This document shows positions 48,201 to 60,658 of a stretch of DNA of 64,000 nucleotides, piece after piece. The notes beneath the pieces were generated by a model. The model ran no database searches. It saw nothing but the letters and a program-made list of their open reading frames with translations, and had not been told where the DNA came from. The translations under genes were made by a program, and so were the position numbers. The stretch's first letter is position 1. The number at the start of each line of letters is the position of its first letter. Source of the DNA: Thermothielavioides terrestris NRRL 8126 (Eukaryota; Ascomycota; Sordariomycetes; Sordariales; Chaetomiaceae). The stretch is taken from assembly GCF_000226115.1 (NCBI RefSeq), contig NC_016457.1, positions 2,170,001 to 2,234,000 of the forward strand, in the 5' to 3' direction.

Positions 48201-51200
48201 GAGCGCTGGCAAGCCATGGTCGACCTCGCTGCGGTTAACTATGGCGTGCCAGTCCCGAGCGACTTTGGTACGAGGGCCCCTTCAAGAGGCTCGGAAGCAG
48301 AGGTCCCTGGTGCCGGATTCGTACCGTCTTCTGCTCGCTTCTTCACCGTACACAGGAGAACCTTTGCATGTAAGATGTATGTATGTTCATACACACATAG
48401 CCCACAGAGACGGAACCGCCGGCCAACGGCCGTGCTCGCCGGCGTAGGTCTGCCGGAGCCGGCCCATGTTCAAAGGTGCACACTAGTTACACAGTAACTA
48501 AGGTAGGCAGGTTTGTTCGAGGAAGGGCTCCGAGATGTTTGGGCAAACTGCAGATCAGTGGCAGGACGAACCAGGGAACTTCCACATGATGTTACCACCG
48601 TGCTCTTGCAGAACACTAGCACTAACAGCTCACGATGCGAGCGATCAGAGTTGAGAACCCGAGGGAAGGGCGCCGCTATCTCCTCAGCTTGTTCGCGGCT
48701 TTCCAATCCAAGCATCCCCTTCATGACCGGTTCGGCATCCAGAGCACACGGAGCGCCCGACAGAAGACGCGCGGATCCGCCAGCCAGGAAGGGGAAGTGA
48801 CCGCGTTGCGGCTCCGCCGCTCCTCGGCTGCATGCCAGCGAGCTATCTCAAGGTAGACAATCCGGATCAGGTTGTTCGATGCAGGCGTGCGGTGGCTCAG
48901 TGCGCCAGCCGATTCGCCAAATGTCTCTCTCTCTGCATGCCCCGCTGCGAGCGCACGGCAGGTTGCGGCAAGGGGAATCAGTCAGACACGTTAGATGTCG
49001 ATTGCCTCCGGCTGCTTGCATCTCTTGCACGGGCCGGGGCCGAAATGTTTGGCGTAACGAGGACTGTGTCTGCACCTCCGTCCACGGTACATTGCACAGA
49101 CCGAACGAGTGTGCCGCTACCGCACTGAGGTGTTGCTTACTGCGAGGTGGAACTGGCTAAGGATGGGAATGGTACGAGCTGTTGCCCTGAACGCAGTGCT
49201 CGCCAGTGCCACGCCGCTACCGCATCAGTAAAAGAGAGGGGGATCCATCCGGCCGTTTTGGACTGTGTGTAGTACAGAGTACAACAGCAGGCAGTGGCGG
49301 GACTGGCGAAGGCAACTGAATGCAAGTGAGATGCTCTGCTCTGCTCTGCTCTGCTCTGCTTTGCGCTGCAGTGCGGCCCGTCTCGTATCAAGCGACTCGG
49401 CCGTGGACATCGCAAACTGGCAAGGGGGATGGATCTTGGATGGTCGAGCCGCAGAAGGGTGGGGTGGGTTTGGTCCGCAGCGTTGGTGTCGGGTCCAGCC
49501 ACGGCAGATCGAACTGGGCTGACTGCCGCAGAGGCAACCAGGGGCGGTCCGGAGATCTCGCGCCCCAGTCCCGGCCGGCGAAATGAAAGGCTTGTGCCTG
49601 CCGCTCAGATGAGACGTCCCGGAGACGGACCCATGGATCCGTGAGCGCATCTGGGCGAACAACTCAGCAGGAACCTCACGAAGACCGGACGGCAGTATTG
49701 AACGACGCAGCTTAGCGCCTGTTGACCTGCCTACCCGGAGCGGAGGAGGACTGGAATCGCATGCACAATCCCGTCGCCTGGGCCGAAGCGCATGTGCTGT
49801 CCGCAATGAAGCATTCCTTACCTTACATGCAGTGCAGTGGTCTTACCATAACGTTAGTCCGGGCAAGCCGTAAAAGATGAAATGGAAGAAAGAAGTCGGA
49901 AGCTGCTGCTTCGAACGGCATCAGCCAATGCATCTCACCGTGGGGTACCATAGTGTCGCCGGGCTGTTGAGATGGCACGATCTGGGCCTGACCCACCTAA
50001 CATAGTGTAGCCCCAAGCACTAAACTTAATGTTAACGAACTAACGTCAGATTCCTGCCGTATTCGTGCCTTGCCTGCCGGGTTGAGCACAGACCGGGCAT
50101 ACGGAGTGGGTTAGTCCGTGCCGCCCAACGCGAACGTTACTGCCAGAAGCGGCAAGGACGAGGAGGCTTGACAAGGCTTCGGAAGGCTGCTGCAAGGGCC
50201 AAGCCCCCACTTTTTGAATCTTCCTCCGGCGAGATCCAACGGGCCAACTGCATCCCAGCATCGTCAAGGAATAAGAACAAGCTCAACCTAGAGATGCGAA
50301 GCTTATCTCCAACTCCATCTGCGTTCCGTACACCGTATGACACCACAACGCAGGAAGCTATTTAACGTCAGTTACAGGTGTCCGGAATACTGGCAATGGC
50401 GCCAACTTGCCTCTGTGCACCTCGTGTCTTCCCCGTTTCCGCCAGCGTAACTCTGGCAATGGCACAGCGCGCCCCGGACCACGTGTGGTGTCGCAGCAGG
50501 CCGTTCAAGCCGAGCCTCGCGTACACACTGTACAGAACTACTGTGGTAAGAGACCGTGTGGACAGGAAGACGACAGGAAGACGGCACCTCGGATGGGTCC
50601 GGTGGAACAGTCTGTGTCACAGCCGAGCCTTTAGGTCTGCAACGTCGCCGAGGCTACCCCAACAGCTGTGAGCACGGTACCGATGGACGTCGTGGTGCCT
50701 GACCCGCCACCCTCCCGCCTGTCGGGGTCATCATCTGCGCGCCGAGAATCCATCGTGGAAAAAAGACAAACGCGATGGCAGAGGAAGAGCGCATCGAGAT
50801 TCTGCAGGATGGCGATTATCCGGGCTCCCGCTTCCTGCAATTTCTGCTGCTGCTGTACGGAATGCATACCCCGTTCTCCGTCCTGTACATACCCTCGCCA
50901 ATCCGTCGTCGTCCAGCTGCTCCATTCCAGACTCTGGTGCTCTCCTTGTTGACCCATGACCTGGTTGAGCGGCCTGCTGGTTCAGATTCAATCTGCGCTT
51001 CATTCGGCTAAATTTCCCGCCTGCGCTCTCGTTGGGTGTTGGCCAGCTGCCTCCCCCATGGAGCCGGCTCCGGCACAGCACAGACAGCTTCGCGCCTCTT
51101 GGCTGCCCAGCGGACCCGAATGGCCAACTGCCAATTGCTGTTGCTGGCTTACTGTTGTACTCAATCTACACGGTATACGTCTGGGACCTGGCCTGGTGTG

Positions 51201-53049
51201 CCTGGCATGGCTGGAGTGGGCGGTCCCTGAGCAAGCTTGGGACTAGCAAAAACACTCAGTCAGCATCCAAGGCTGACGGCCGAAGCCGACCGACTTTCCC
51301 CTGGCCTCCAAAGACGAGAATTCCGGAAGCACTGGCTGGGAAGTAACTCATGGGCTGGAGGGATTGCTCACCAGTCAACCAGTCCGCCACCGTCTCCTCG
51401 CCTGCATCGGCTGAATACATCGCGGCATCATGCACTCGCCGCTGCTGTGGGGAGAAGTCCCGCAATCTCAGGCTGCGCTAGCTAGCGCATCCATGAGCAT
51501 CTGGAATCCTGGATGGGGCCAAGATGGGTGACAGGTTCTGAGCGGCAGGTGATGCGATGCGTCGCTCATCTCCTCCACCTGCCTTGTTGAGAAGACCGTC
51601 TGCGCCTCGCCATGGCCCAGCCCGTCACCCCAGACACGGTCCGGCGCCAACAGGCTCATCGTTCTCCCACTCTAACCCTTGCGCCTACCATGACGTTTTG
51701 CTGCCTTGTGGCCGGCGGTGATCTCAGTGTTGCGGCAGATGGTTGAAGAGGCCGTCGACGAGCAAGGCCTCGATGGCCCCCGCAAGTACTGCCATCCACG
51801 GTTCCATGTAGATCCGGCTGGTTCCCTCAGACACTCCAAGTCCACCAGTCCTCACGGGCGAACTATCCAGGGTCTCGGCGCAACGAGCAGGGACCAGCGT
51901 CTCGGCTTTCCCTGGCTGACGGGGCGGGTTGTTATTCGATTTGGGCCCACGAAGAGGCGCGCCAGGACGAAGGAGCTGCTCGTCCCCGTCTGCTCCGGCT
52001 TCCCGCCACTTCCACCGGTCCCCACCGGGCTTCGCGAGGGGGGTAGTCGCAGGAGTAGCTGCAGGGAGAAGCTTTCCTCTTACAACCAACAGCTCTGCCC
52101 AGGGGAACACAAGCCCCTTTATGTCCTAAGAGAGCCGGCTTCTGCCATCTCCTCCCGCAGCAGGCGACGAGGCAAGGAAGCCGTCGAAGAGTCCTGGTCG
52201 GATTCCCGATCATCTACGGTGCTTCTTGTAGATGAAGACAAGCCCAACATGTCGAATTGCATTAATACGCTTTGATTGCCAGATGCAAATTAAGCCGCTG
52301 TCTTGGACCCCCGGTTGGCGAAGCGTAGGCGGTGCAGGTAACACATACACAGCAAACATTGCTCTCCCCGGTTATGGCCGTGTTGGAGCAGCCCAACCGT
52401 GCGAGGCGCAATGAAGGATGATGAACCACGGCCGGCGGTTGGCGGTCGGCCTCGTATGACATCGCGGCGATCAGCATCGAGAATGGGAAGGTGGAAATCT
52501 ATAAGCATTTTGACCCGCTGCCGTTATATACAGGATTTATTGAAGCAATTCGATCTTCATGTGCTCAGGCTCTTAGGTTGGTGTGGGAGTCGGGATTGGA
52601 CCAGATCCCAGCGCGAGACTGCCTGCCTTAATTTGGTGCTGCCTCTCAGAAAGGAAGAGAGGATCATGGTCGGCCGTTCGCTGTCTGTCCTCCTTCTACC
52701 CTCAGTTCCCTCCGTGAACCGCCCCCTCCACTCTTCGACACCTAGGATCGCAGAAGGCGGAAGCGTCAGAGAACTGGAGGCGGAAGACCCAGGAAGAAGC
52801 AGTCGTTCGCCTACCATGTAGGGCATCACAACGCTCCGTTGGCTGCCAACTCGACGACCAACACAAAAGACGAGCCTTCAGCAATGATGATATCCCCCCG
52901 GTCTTATTAGTTCTCGTATCCAACCCCCGTGTATTCGGCGCCGACGTCATCCAGACTCTCTCACTCACGCTCACTTAACGACACACAAGAAACCCCAGAC
53001 AACGACCGGAAACGAACGAAGACCGTCACGGCCCATGCCACGACCGGTT
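45208..53049. other. 7.8 kb gene-free region downstream of the homeobox gene
   Basis: No gene can be supported. Short overlapping frames without domains occur throughout. The first few hundred bases presumably carry the 3' UTR. A pentanucleotide microsatellite lies at 49333-49360. No tRNA or rRNA feature was recognised by eye. Confidence 0.45.
49333..49360. repeat. (GCTCT)n microsatellite
   Basis: Five uninterrupted copies of gctct followed by gct. It is non-coding as far as I can see and could be a length-polymorphic marker. Confidence 0.85.
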
Positions 53050-55532
53050 CTACGCACTACCCTCACGATGGAGAGTACTCAACCTCCTCCTCACAGCACC
53101 CGATCGACTCTCCCCAAGCTCCGCAAGCTCTTCGTCGCTCCTCCCGGCCGTCAACAACGCTCCGCGACCGGCAGCGCCAGATCCCTCTTTCTTCCTCGAC
53201 CGCTCCGTCTCCTCGCCCGACTCCCCCTCCGGCGCGTTCAGAACTACATCCCGGCCGCTGCCGCCACCGAACGTCCCGCCGACGCTCTCCATCGTGAACG
53301 GGCTCGCGGTCGGCTCATCTAGCACCGCCAACTCCTCCGGCGCGAGCCACCTGGGCAGCAGCACGGCCCTGACGGGAATCAGCAGCAGGATGACGACGGG
53401 GAAGCCGACGGCGGCGACGGTCTGCGTGATGGCGAAGGTGGCGCTGAACCCGACCAGCTCGGCCAGGACGAACAGCCACACGGCGCGGCGGCGGACGAGC
53501 TCCCTCCGGCGGAGCGGGTGGTTGGGCGGAGTGAGGGAGGCGTCGCGGAGCAGGAAGAGCAGCTTGGCGGTGATGCCGTTGCCCTCGAGGGCCTGGAAGC
53601 CCATGATGAAGAACAGGCCGGCCAGCACGCCCTGCGGGACGAGGTGCAGCACGGTGAGCAGGGGCCCGGTCATGGCGACGAGGGTCAGGAGGCCCTGCGC
53701 GAGGTTGGACACGCGCTGCTCGACGACGTAGGCGGCGCGGAGGGTGAAGGCGCGTTTGCCGTTGTCGCTGGCGTTGTTGGCGTTGTCGTTGTTGTCGGAG
53801 TCATCGGAAGTGGGGGCCGTAGAGGGGACCGCCTCGGTGACGCAGAGGGACTCTGTGTGGAATGGGGCTTGGGGGATCAGGCCATTGGGGAAGGGCAGGC
53901 CCAAGAGGCCGGCGATGCCGGTGGTCAGGCCGAGGAGGAAGAGGTCCCAGTGGAAGCCGGCGGGTTTCTTCAGGGGGAACTCGGTGCCTTGAGCGATGAG
54001 GGAGGATACTATACGCCGTTCAGCCGTTGCCTGGTGGGGGAACAAAACGGAGCGGCGGGGAGTAAAGGGCGCAAGGAAGGACATACCGTTGTGATCGAAC
54101 CAGAAGAGGACGGTCAGCAAGAGGGCAAACGGTATCGCGATGAACACGTCGCCCAAGGGAATGTCCCAGAAGTGGACGAACCAACCCCTTTCTGCCACGG
54201 TGGGCATGAACGCCGCGCCCGTCGGAAGCGTCTCGAGGGAGATCTGCCTCATCTTTCCCATATGGACGAACCCGGTGAAGAAGACCACGGTCAGGGGCGT
54301 GCCGTAATCCTTGAGGAAAACGCGCACGGGATGCCGAAAGAGGCTGCTCCGGCCAAGCTGGCCGCAGATGTAGGCAATGGCGAAGACGAGCAGAGCGACG
54401 ACGACGGACAGGTAGAAGGGTTCCTCGTCGCCCAGGGTCTGCAGGATCTGGATGCCCTTCTGGAGATAGATGAAGGCAACGTAGAAGCCGAACGTGTCGC
54501 AGGGAAAGCGAGTCACGTAGCGCAGCCAGTTGCACGAGTTGGTGACGGCGAGCATCCAGTGGAACACGAGGGCCCATCTGAGTGTCCGCCGGTCAGTCAG
54601 TTTCACCCCGTCTTGCCTCACTTCGGCTCACGACAAACGCAAGGGACAGCAGGCTTGAACATACAATCCGACCCAGCACATGAACGCGAGATAGTTGGTG
54701 CCCGTCGGCACCATGATGTCGTACACCGTACTAGCAAGACAGTCAGTCCAGCGTCGAAGGATTGGGAGAGGGGAGGAAAAGGTCTGGGCAATAGCAAGCA
54801 GAAGCAGCTTACTAGTTGAACACGGTAATCGGCCCCGTCACGCCCACGATGACCAGCGGCTGACAGGCGAGCACAGAGAACACGACGGCGCCGAGGACGG
54901 AGGCAAGCAGCACCTCGTTGACGCCGTAGTGCATGTCGGTCTTGTTGAACATGTCGAGCGAGAAGGCCAGCGCAGGCAGGATGCTGAAACCGCAGCAGCG
55001 AACGATCAGCTCCTTGTCCACATCGGACCACACATCACATTACATCACATCAAATCACATCACATCTCATAACCGCCACCACAGAAAGTGTCCCCGAACG
55101 TGTTGTGGGAACTGACTTGGCAAAAAACATGTACACCGTCGCGGGCACGACGCGGTAGTTCCACGCGTCGCGCCAGTCGCTCAGGTAGTAGGGCGCCCTC
55201 TTGCGGACGTCGTTCACCATGCCGCGGAAGAGGTGGATTTTCCACCAGGGGTCGGGTCTGAGCGGAGCTCGGGGTTGTCCTCCCGGCGCCGGGCCCGGCC
55301 CGGGGGCGGAGCTGGCTTGGTGGTGGAACAGGCCGGACCGATGGGGCCGAGGCCAGCCGCGGATGCGAATGCCCCTTTTGACGCGCGATCCGGAGCCGTC
55401 CCGTCGGCGCTGGTGGGGATCGTTTGCCATTGGGAGGAACAGGCCGTCTCCTTGTCCGTGATCGTCGTCGTGGCCGGGGCCGGGGCCGGAGCCGGACCCG
55501 GAACCGGTGAACTTCTCTGCGCTGGAGGCCAT
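53050..55532 (-). CDS. BOR1: anion transporter of the SLC4 family, borate exporter (BOR1)
   Basis: A 700-residue membrane transporter of the SLC4/bicarbonate-borate family; yeast Bor1 exports borate at the plasma membrane. Exons are 55117-55532, 54813-54983, 54665-54730, 54087-54577 and 53050-54008; introns are 133, 82, 87 and 78 bp. The N-terminus (about 90 residues) is Gly/Pro/His-rich and cytosolic. The core starts at RAPYYLSDWRDAWNYRVVPA and contains LPALAFSLDMF, then VNEVLLASVLGAVVFS, ACQPLVIVGVTGPITVFN and NSCNWLRYVTRFPCDTFGF. A later GLLGLPFPNGLIPQAP block is also a family hallmark. The C-terminal tail is Ser/Glu/Arg-rich and cytosolic. The last intron is 78 bp with no in-frame stop, so retention would insert 26 residues. 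Intron 1 holds a run of imperfect GATGT repeats (sense strand) at about 55,027-55,066. Confidence 0.93.
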
Positions 55533-56952
55533 GGCGGGGTGGGGGTGGATTGTTCGGCGGAGCGGGATGGAGATGGATTAGATGAAGGTCGGCTCTCTTC
55601 CGCAGCGTTCGGTGTTCGGCGTTCAGTGTTCAGCAGCACCGTGACCGCATCTCGCCATCGGCCACATCCGATCCTGGTCTCAATTCGCCGTCTAAAGGCG
55701 GAGAAGCGACCAACACGGGAGGGCGACTACGACAACAGGAGCGAAAGAATACAACACACAAGGTGATGCGTGGATGCGCACTTTTTTCCCCTCTTTCTCC
55801 CAGAGCATTGCCATCCTGGAAGCGGAATTCTCAAATGGACCCCGTCGAATCTTGAAGCGCTATTCTTGTGCACCGGCAGGGGCGAGCCGGGGGGACCCAC
55901 CACAATGCTTGCGACTCCATCCAAGTTTCCACAACAAGCGGCAAGGCGCTCGGAAAACGGACTCTGTGCCGTGCAGATCCATTGCCGGTTTGCCACCGCT
56001 CAGGTCAGGGAGTTGGCGCTGGGGGAGTCCGTTCATGTCTTGGCTCCCCGTGGTACGTTAACTAAGGTGGGCAGCGTCCAAATACTCCAGCATGTGCGGC
56101 TTATTTGGAAATGTTTGCTCAGAGAATGCGACATAGAACATCGCCTGGCGTTCTGTATTCCGTAATTCTTTGCATGTTGTTCGTGATTCCAACAGCCCAA
56201 TGAAGTGGATATAATCGAGGTACAGTTGCTCGTGGCAGGACGCCATCCGACGAGCCCACGAATTCACAGGATCGAGGATTGAGTTGACACACAATTTTCT
56301 GTTGAAGTCTCATGCAGATTCCGTCAACCAGTAAACAATAGGTGCGACCCAACAACGGGCCGGTACCGGCCCGGAGGCGCCGAACCAGCCCAAACCATCG
56401 GATGGTCCCGATTTCCCGCAAACACCGTGAAAGTGTCAGTCAGTCAGCCCAGCGACGCCCGGCAGGCATGTGCAAAGAAAAGAAAAGAAAAAGTAGACAT
56501 CGATCTGGAATTTGCATTGCATACATACACAAAGGGAAGTTAACATTGGCCTGTATCGTACATACAATAATGCGCAAGGGAGGAAGCAGTATTCTATCCA
56601 TGCCTCGTCTTTCCGCCTCGCTTGCCTCCATCGGGAAACAGACAAGGGCTCAATCCATGAGAAGGGGAAACCCAACAAAAAAGAAGACCCTTCTTTCTGG
56701 CAGCCTTGCACACTTCGCCTTCTTTCCTCCTCTGCTGCATGCGCCATACCTATGATACACAGACATGCGAGTTGAGTAGTACTAGTAGTAAGTGGTGGAG
56801 GGGGGCAGACCATGACGGACGCATATACCATATACGCATGTAGGCGGCCGATCGCAAGCACGACACCCCCTTTCCCCTTCCGCCACAATTTTGGCCGTCC
56901 CGTTCCCCGTATCCTTGCACTCGGCCTCCTACCCCCCACCTGATCCCCTTTT
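55533..56952. other. intergenic region between two same-strand genes, nothing seen
   Basis: These 1.4 kb should carry the 3' UTR of the m-AAA protease and the promoter of BOR1, both read from the reverse strand. No coding or structural RNA signal was recognised. Confidence 0.4.
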
Positions 56953-58189
56953 TCACCTCTCGGCCTCGGGCTTCTCCTCAAACAACGCCGGTTGCGGCTC
57001 GTTCGGCGAGTCGGTGTTCTCGGTCGGGAACGGCGGCGGCGCGCTCTTCTGCCCGTTCCGGCCGTCAAAGAACTTGGAGAACTCCTCCTTCTCGGGCCAC
57101 TGGCGGGGGCCCAGCAGCCGCACGAGGTCGTCGCGGGTCAGCACCTCCTTCCGCAGCAGCTCCTCGGCAACGAGGCCGATCTCCTTCTTCTTGGAGATCA
57201 GCAGGTCCTTGCACTGCTTGTACGCCTCGTCGACGATGCGGCGCACCTCGGCGTCGATGGCCTGCGCCGTCGACTCGGCGAACGGCTTGTGCAGCTGGTT
57301 CTGGTCGTTCTCAAAGTGCAGCGGGCCCAGCTTCTCCGACATGCCCCACTGCGTCACCATGGTCGTGGCCATGCGCGTGACCTTCTTGAAGTCGTCGCTC
57401 GCGCCCGTCGTGACGGTCGGGAAGTGCAGCTCCTCCGACACGCGCCCGCCCAGCGTCATGGCCATGCGGTCCATCAGCTGGTTGGTCGTCATCAGGTAAG
57501 CGTCGCTCGACGGTAGGTACTGCGCGTACCCGAGCGCCCCCTGCCCGCGCGGGATGATGGACACCTTCAGCAGCGGGTCCGCCCACCGGAAGAACCAGCC
57601 GCAGATGGCGTGCCCGGCCTCGTGGTACGCGACCGTCCGCTTCTCCTCGGGGCTGAGCACCAGCGACTTGCGCTCGAGGCCACCGATTACGCGCTCGATC
57701 GCCTGCTCAAAGTGAATCATCTCAACGCTGGACGCGTTGGCTCTGGCAGCTTGTGGATCGTTAGTATTTTTTGGTTCGAGACAGTACGTTGAGGGCAGGA
57801 AGGACGAGTAGATCTATCACGTACCAATGAGCGCGGCTTCGTTAACCGCGTTGGCGATGTCAGCGCCGGCGAAGCCGGGCGTCAGAGCAGCGAGTCGACC
57901 CGTCAGGTATTCCATGTCCTCCTTTGTCAGGATCTTCTGCAGGTGCACCTTGAAGATGTCCTGTCGGCCCTTCATGGTCGGCCTGTCGATGTGGATGTGC
58001 CTGTCGAACCGGCCGGGCCGCATCAGAGCCTGGTCCAGAATGTCGGGCCTGTTGGTGCCGGCAAGCACCACCACCTGCTCAGAAGTGTTGAACCCGTCCA
58101 TCTCCGTCAGGATCTGGTTGAGAGTAGCCTCCCGCTCATCATTGCCACCGCCGCGGAAACCACCACCCTCGGAACGAGACTTGCCGATT

Positions 58190-58230
<41 letters not shown>

Positions 58231-59754
58231 ACGCGCAGTGGCAAAGAGATCCCGGACGCGAGACGCGCCGACACCGACGAACATCTCGACAAACTCGGAG
58301 CCGCTGACGCTGAAGAAGGGCACCTGGGACTCGCCGGCCGTCGCCTTGGCGAGCAGCGTCTTACCGGTACCGGGCGGGCCGGAGAGGATGGCACCGCGGG
58401 GTATCTTGGCGCCTAACCTTTGGAAGCGCTCGGGCGTCCTGAGGAAGCTGACGAACTCCATGATCTCGGTCTTGGCCTCGTCCATGCCGGCCACGTCGGA
58501 AAACTTGACCTTGACGGCCGAGTCGTGGTTGAACATCTTGGCCTTGCTCTTTCCGAAACCAAACATGCCGCTCGAACCGGCACCTATGCCGCTGGCCCTA
58601 CGCGAGACCCAGAGAAGCAGACCGACCAGCAAGATGGTCGGTCCGAATGCCATCAGCAGATTGGTGGCGATGCCCTCGCGGGCATAGCTAACCGGTATCC
58701 TCTGCGAGGGCGGAATCCCGAGCTCCTGCTGTGCCTCGTCTAGTCTCCTCTCAAAGGCGTCGATAGAACCGATCGAGAAATAGTAGTTGGTCCCAACCGC
58801 TTGGGAATCGGGATAAATGCTCCGAACGGCATCACGGTTGAGCTCGACCCGGACCCGGTCCTTGTCGACAATAAGCTTCTGGACTAGGCCCTTATCCAGA
58901 AACTTCGTGCGCAGCTCCTGCCAGGTAATTTCGCGAGCGCTCTCGGCGGAGAAGAACATGGAGTAGAAGGGGTAGGCCAGGATAGCGGCGACAAACCAGG
59001 TCCAAAAATCGGCCGGATCAAAACGCCGGGGTGGCGGCGGGGTTCCCTTCTGCTTGTTCTGCCCTCTCTGGCCCGACTGGTACTGCTGTTGGTGCTGGTG
59101 CTGCTGTTGCTGTTGCTTTTGCTGCTGCGGCTGCGGCCGCGGCCGTCCTTGCTCCCCTTCGGCTCCCTGCCCCTTCTTTGAACTGGAGCCGGTGTGCTTC
59201 TGCTCGCCCGGCCGGTTTGAAGTGAAGTCCGGCGTCTTGTCCTGCCGGAATTCGGTAGGGGTGCTTAGTTCCGACGCCATCTTGAAGGCTATCCCGGGTA
59301 TCTTCAGAGCGTGCTTCATGCTGAGCTTCCCGTCCAACTTGGAGCGCAGGATATCCCTGAGCTCGACCGGGACGCCAATTTCCTTCACTTCCTTAAATAT
59401 CTCTTCCATTTCAGCCCTTTGGTGTGGCGGCAGGACCTTTAAGAAGGACATGAGATCCTCATATTCCTCGTCGTTCAGGCGGACCCAGCCCGGCGGTGGC
59501 TCCCGGCCCTTGGGCGCCGCCGCCTTGCTCCCGTCGTCGCCACCATCCGGTTGCCTTGGAGCCTGATTCCTACTGTCGTTTTCGTCCTCGGGTCTCGGCG
59601 AATTGGTAGACTGAAATCGTGGGCGCGCGAGTGCTGCTGCAGCGGGCGTGCTCTGCGGGTAGCGGACGGCGCGGAGGGCGGGCCGTGCTAATATTCTTGG
59701 AGTTAGAGGGAGCCTTGAGCAGCGCGCCAGCTGGCGTGCTGAAGTGCGAAACAT
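56953..59754 (-). CDS. mitochondrial m-AAA protease subunit (AFG3/YTA12 family, FtsH-like)
   Basis: An inner-membrane ATP-dependent zinc protease that degrades misfolded membrane proteins and matures mitochondrial ribosome subunit MrpL32. It has 908 residues in exons 57825-59754 and 56953-57749; the 75 bp intron has a canonical TACTAAC branch point. Residues 1 to about 45 are an Arg/Ala-rich presequence. A Gln/His-rich run (about 208-226) precedes the first membrane helix (about 249-269), and a second helix lies at about 364-384. The AAA module has Walker A GPPGTGKT (459-466), Walker B IIFIDEID (514-521) and an SRH with [20 protein letters not shown]. The M41 peptidase motif HEAGH is at 686-690. 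Two membrane helices place it in the m-AAA rather than the i-AAA group. I cannot decide between the AFG3 and YTA12 paralogues. An upstream in-frame extension to 60078 is open, but MFRTSARQ is the sensible start. Confidence 0.95.
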
Positions 59755-60658
59755 GGTCGCAGCGGCGGGAGGAGGCGACGGCGAGGTGGTGAGGTGACGT
59801 GCGCTGCGAAGCGAAGCAACTGCCGACGGGGGACAGTGGCAGGCGACGGGCGAGATCCGACTGGGATCGATGTCTCGAACGGAACACGGAACGCTCGCCG
59901 AATCTCCGCGGCCAACCACTCTAGCTTCCTTGGGCTCGTTGCCCTGCTCCCATTCACCCGGGCGATGGCCGTGTAGCCGCCAACGAACAATGGCGATGTT
60001 GACCGTAGATGTGTGCGTCTTGTCGCCGTGTCCGAAACGGCCGAGTCGGAAAATCCAAAGCCGTTCAAGGCAGCCCACTGGATGACGCCCAGCAGGGGCG
60101 GGAGGTCGGCCACTTGACTAACCCCAAGTGGTTAGAGTAGCGTAGACTGGTCACGTGGCGAGCAACAATCGGATGACTAATACCGTTGGTTTCTATCCGC
60201 CCCCAGTGTTATGGAGGGTTAGGGTTAGTGTGACTTGAGCGCTTCGCTTCTGTCCGCCACTGAATCAGGCAGTGAACTAGCCTCGTCCTGCACAGCACAA
60301 GTGCTCGTCCTTGCAACAACCGTTCTGAAGATGGTGATTCCGGATGAGAAACAGTATCTACCTGGAGGAAGCCTAGTATATGCGAGAAACAAAAGGAGAT
60401 GAGAATTCCGACTAACTCAAACCCTTTGCAACAACGTACCCAAAACGTACCCAAACTTCGTCCACGTCCCGCCACCGGAGGAAGAGAAAGAAATCTCCGC
60501 CAACAATCCGACTCCGATAAGCGTGCTTCCACGGCCATTATACATCCAGGAAACGATCCCGCGACACGAATCCGAGCGGCCGACGTACCAAGTACAATTC
60601 AGGCACTCGCTGACACCAAAACCGTCACAACCCGCTTCCCTCCCCCTCACCAACCATG
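59755..60658. other. intergenic region, nothing further seen
   Basis: These 904 bp lie between the m-AAA protease start and the end of the Zn2Cys6 gene, both on the reverse strand. The part next to the protease start is open in frame but without domain content. Confidence 0.4.

Noticed and set aside
53518..54819. 433-codon forward ORF opposite BOR1
   Set aside because: It is Gly/Glu/Ala-rich nonsense antisense to conserved transporter sequence and runs across BOR1 introns.
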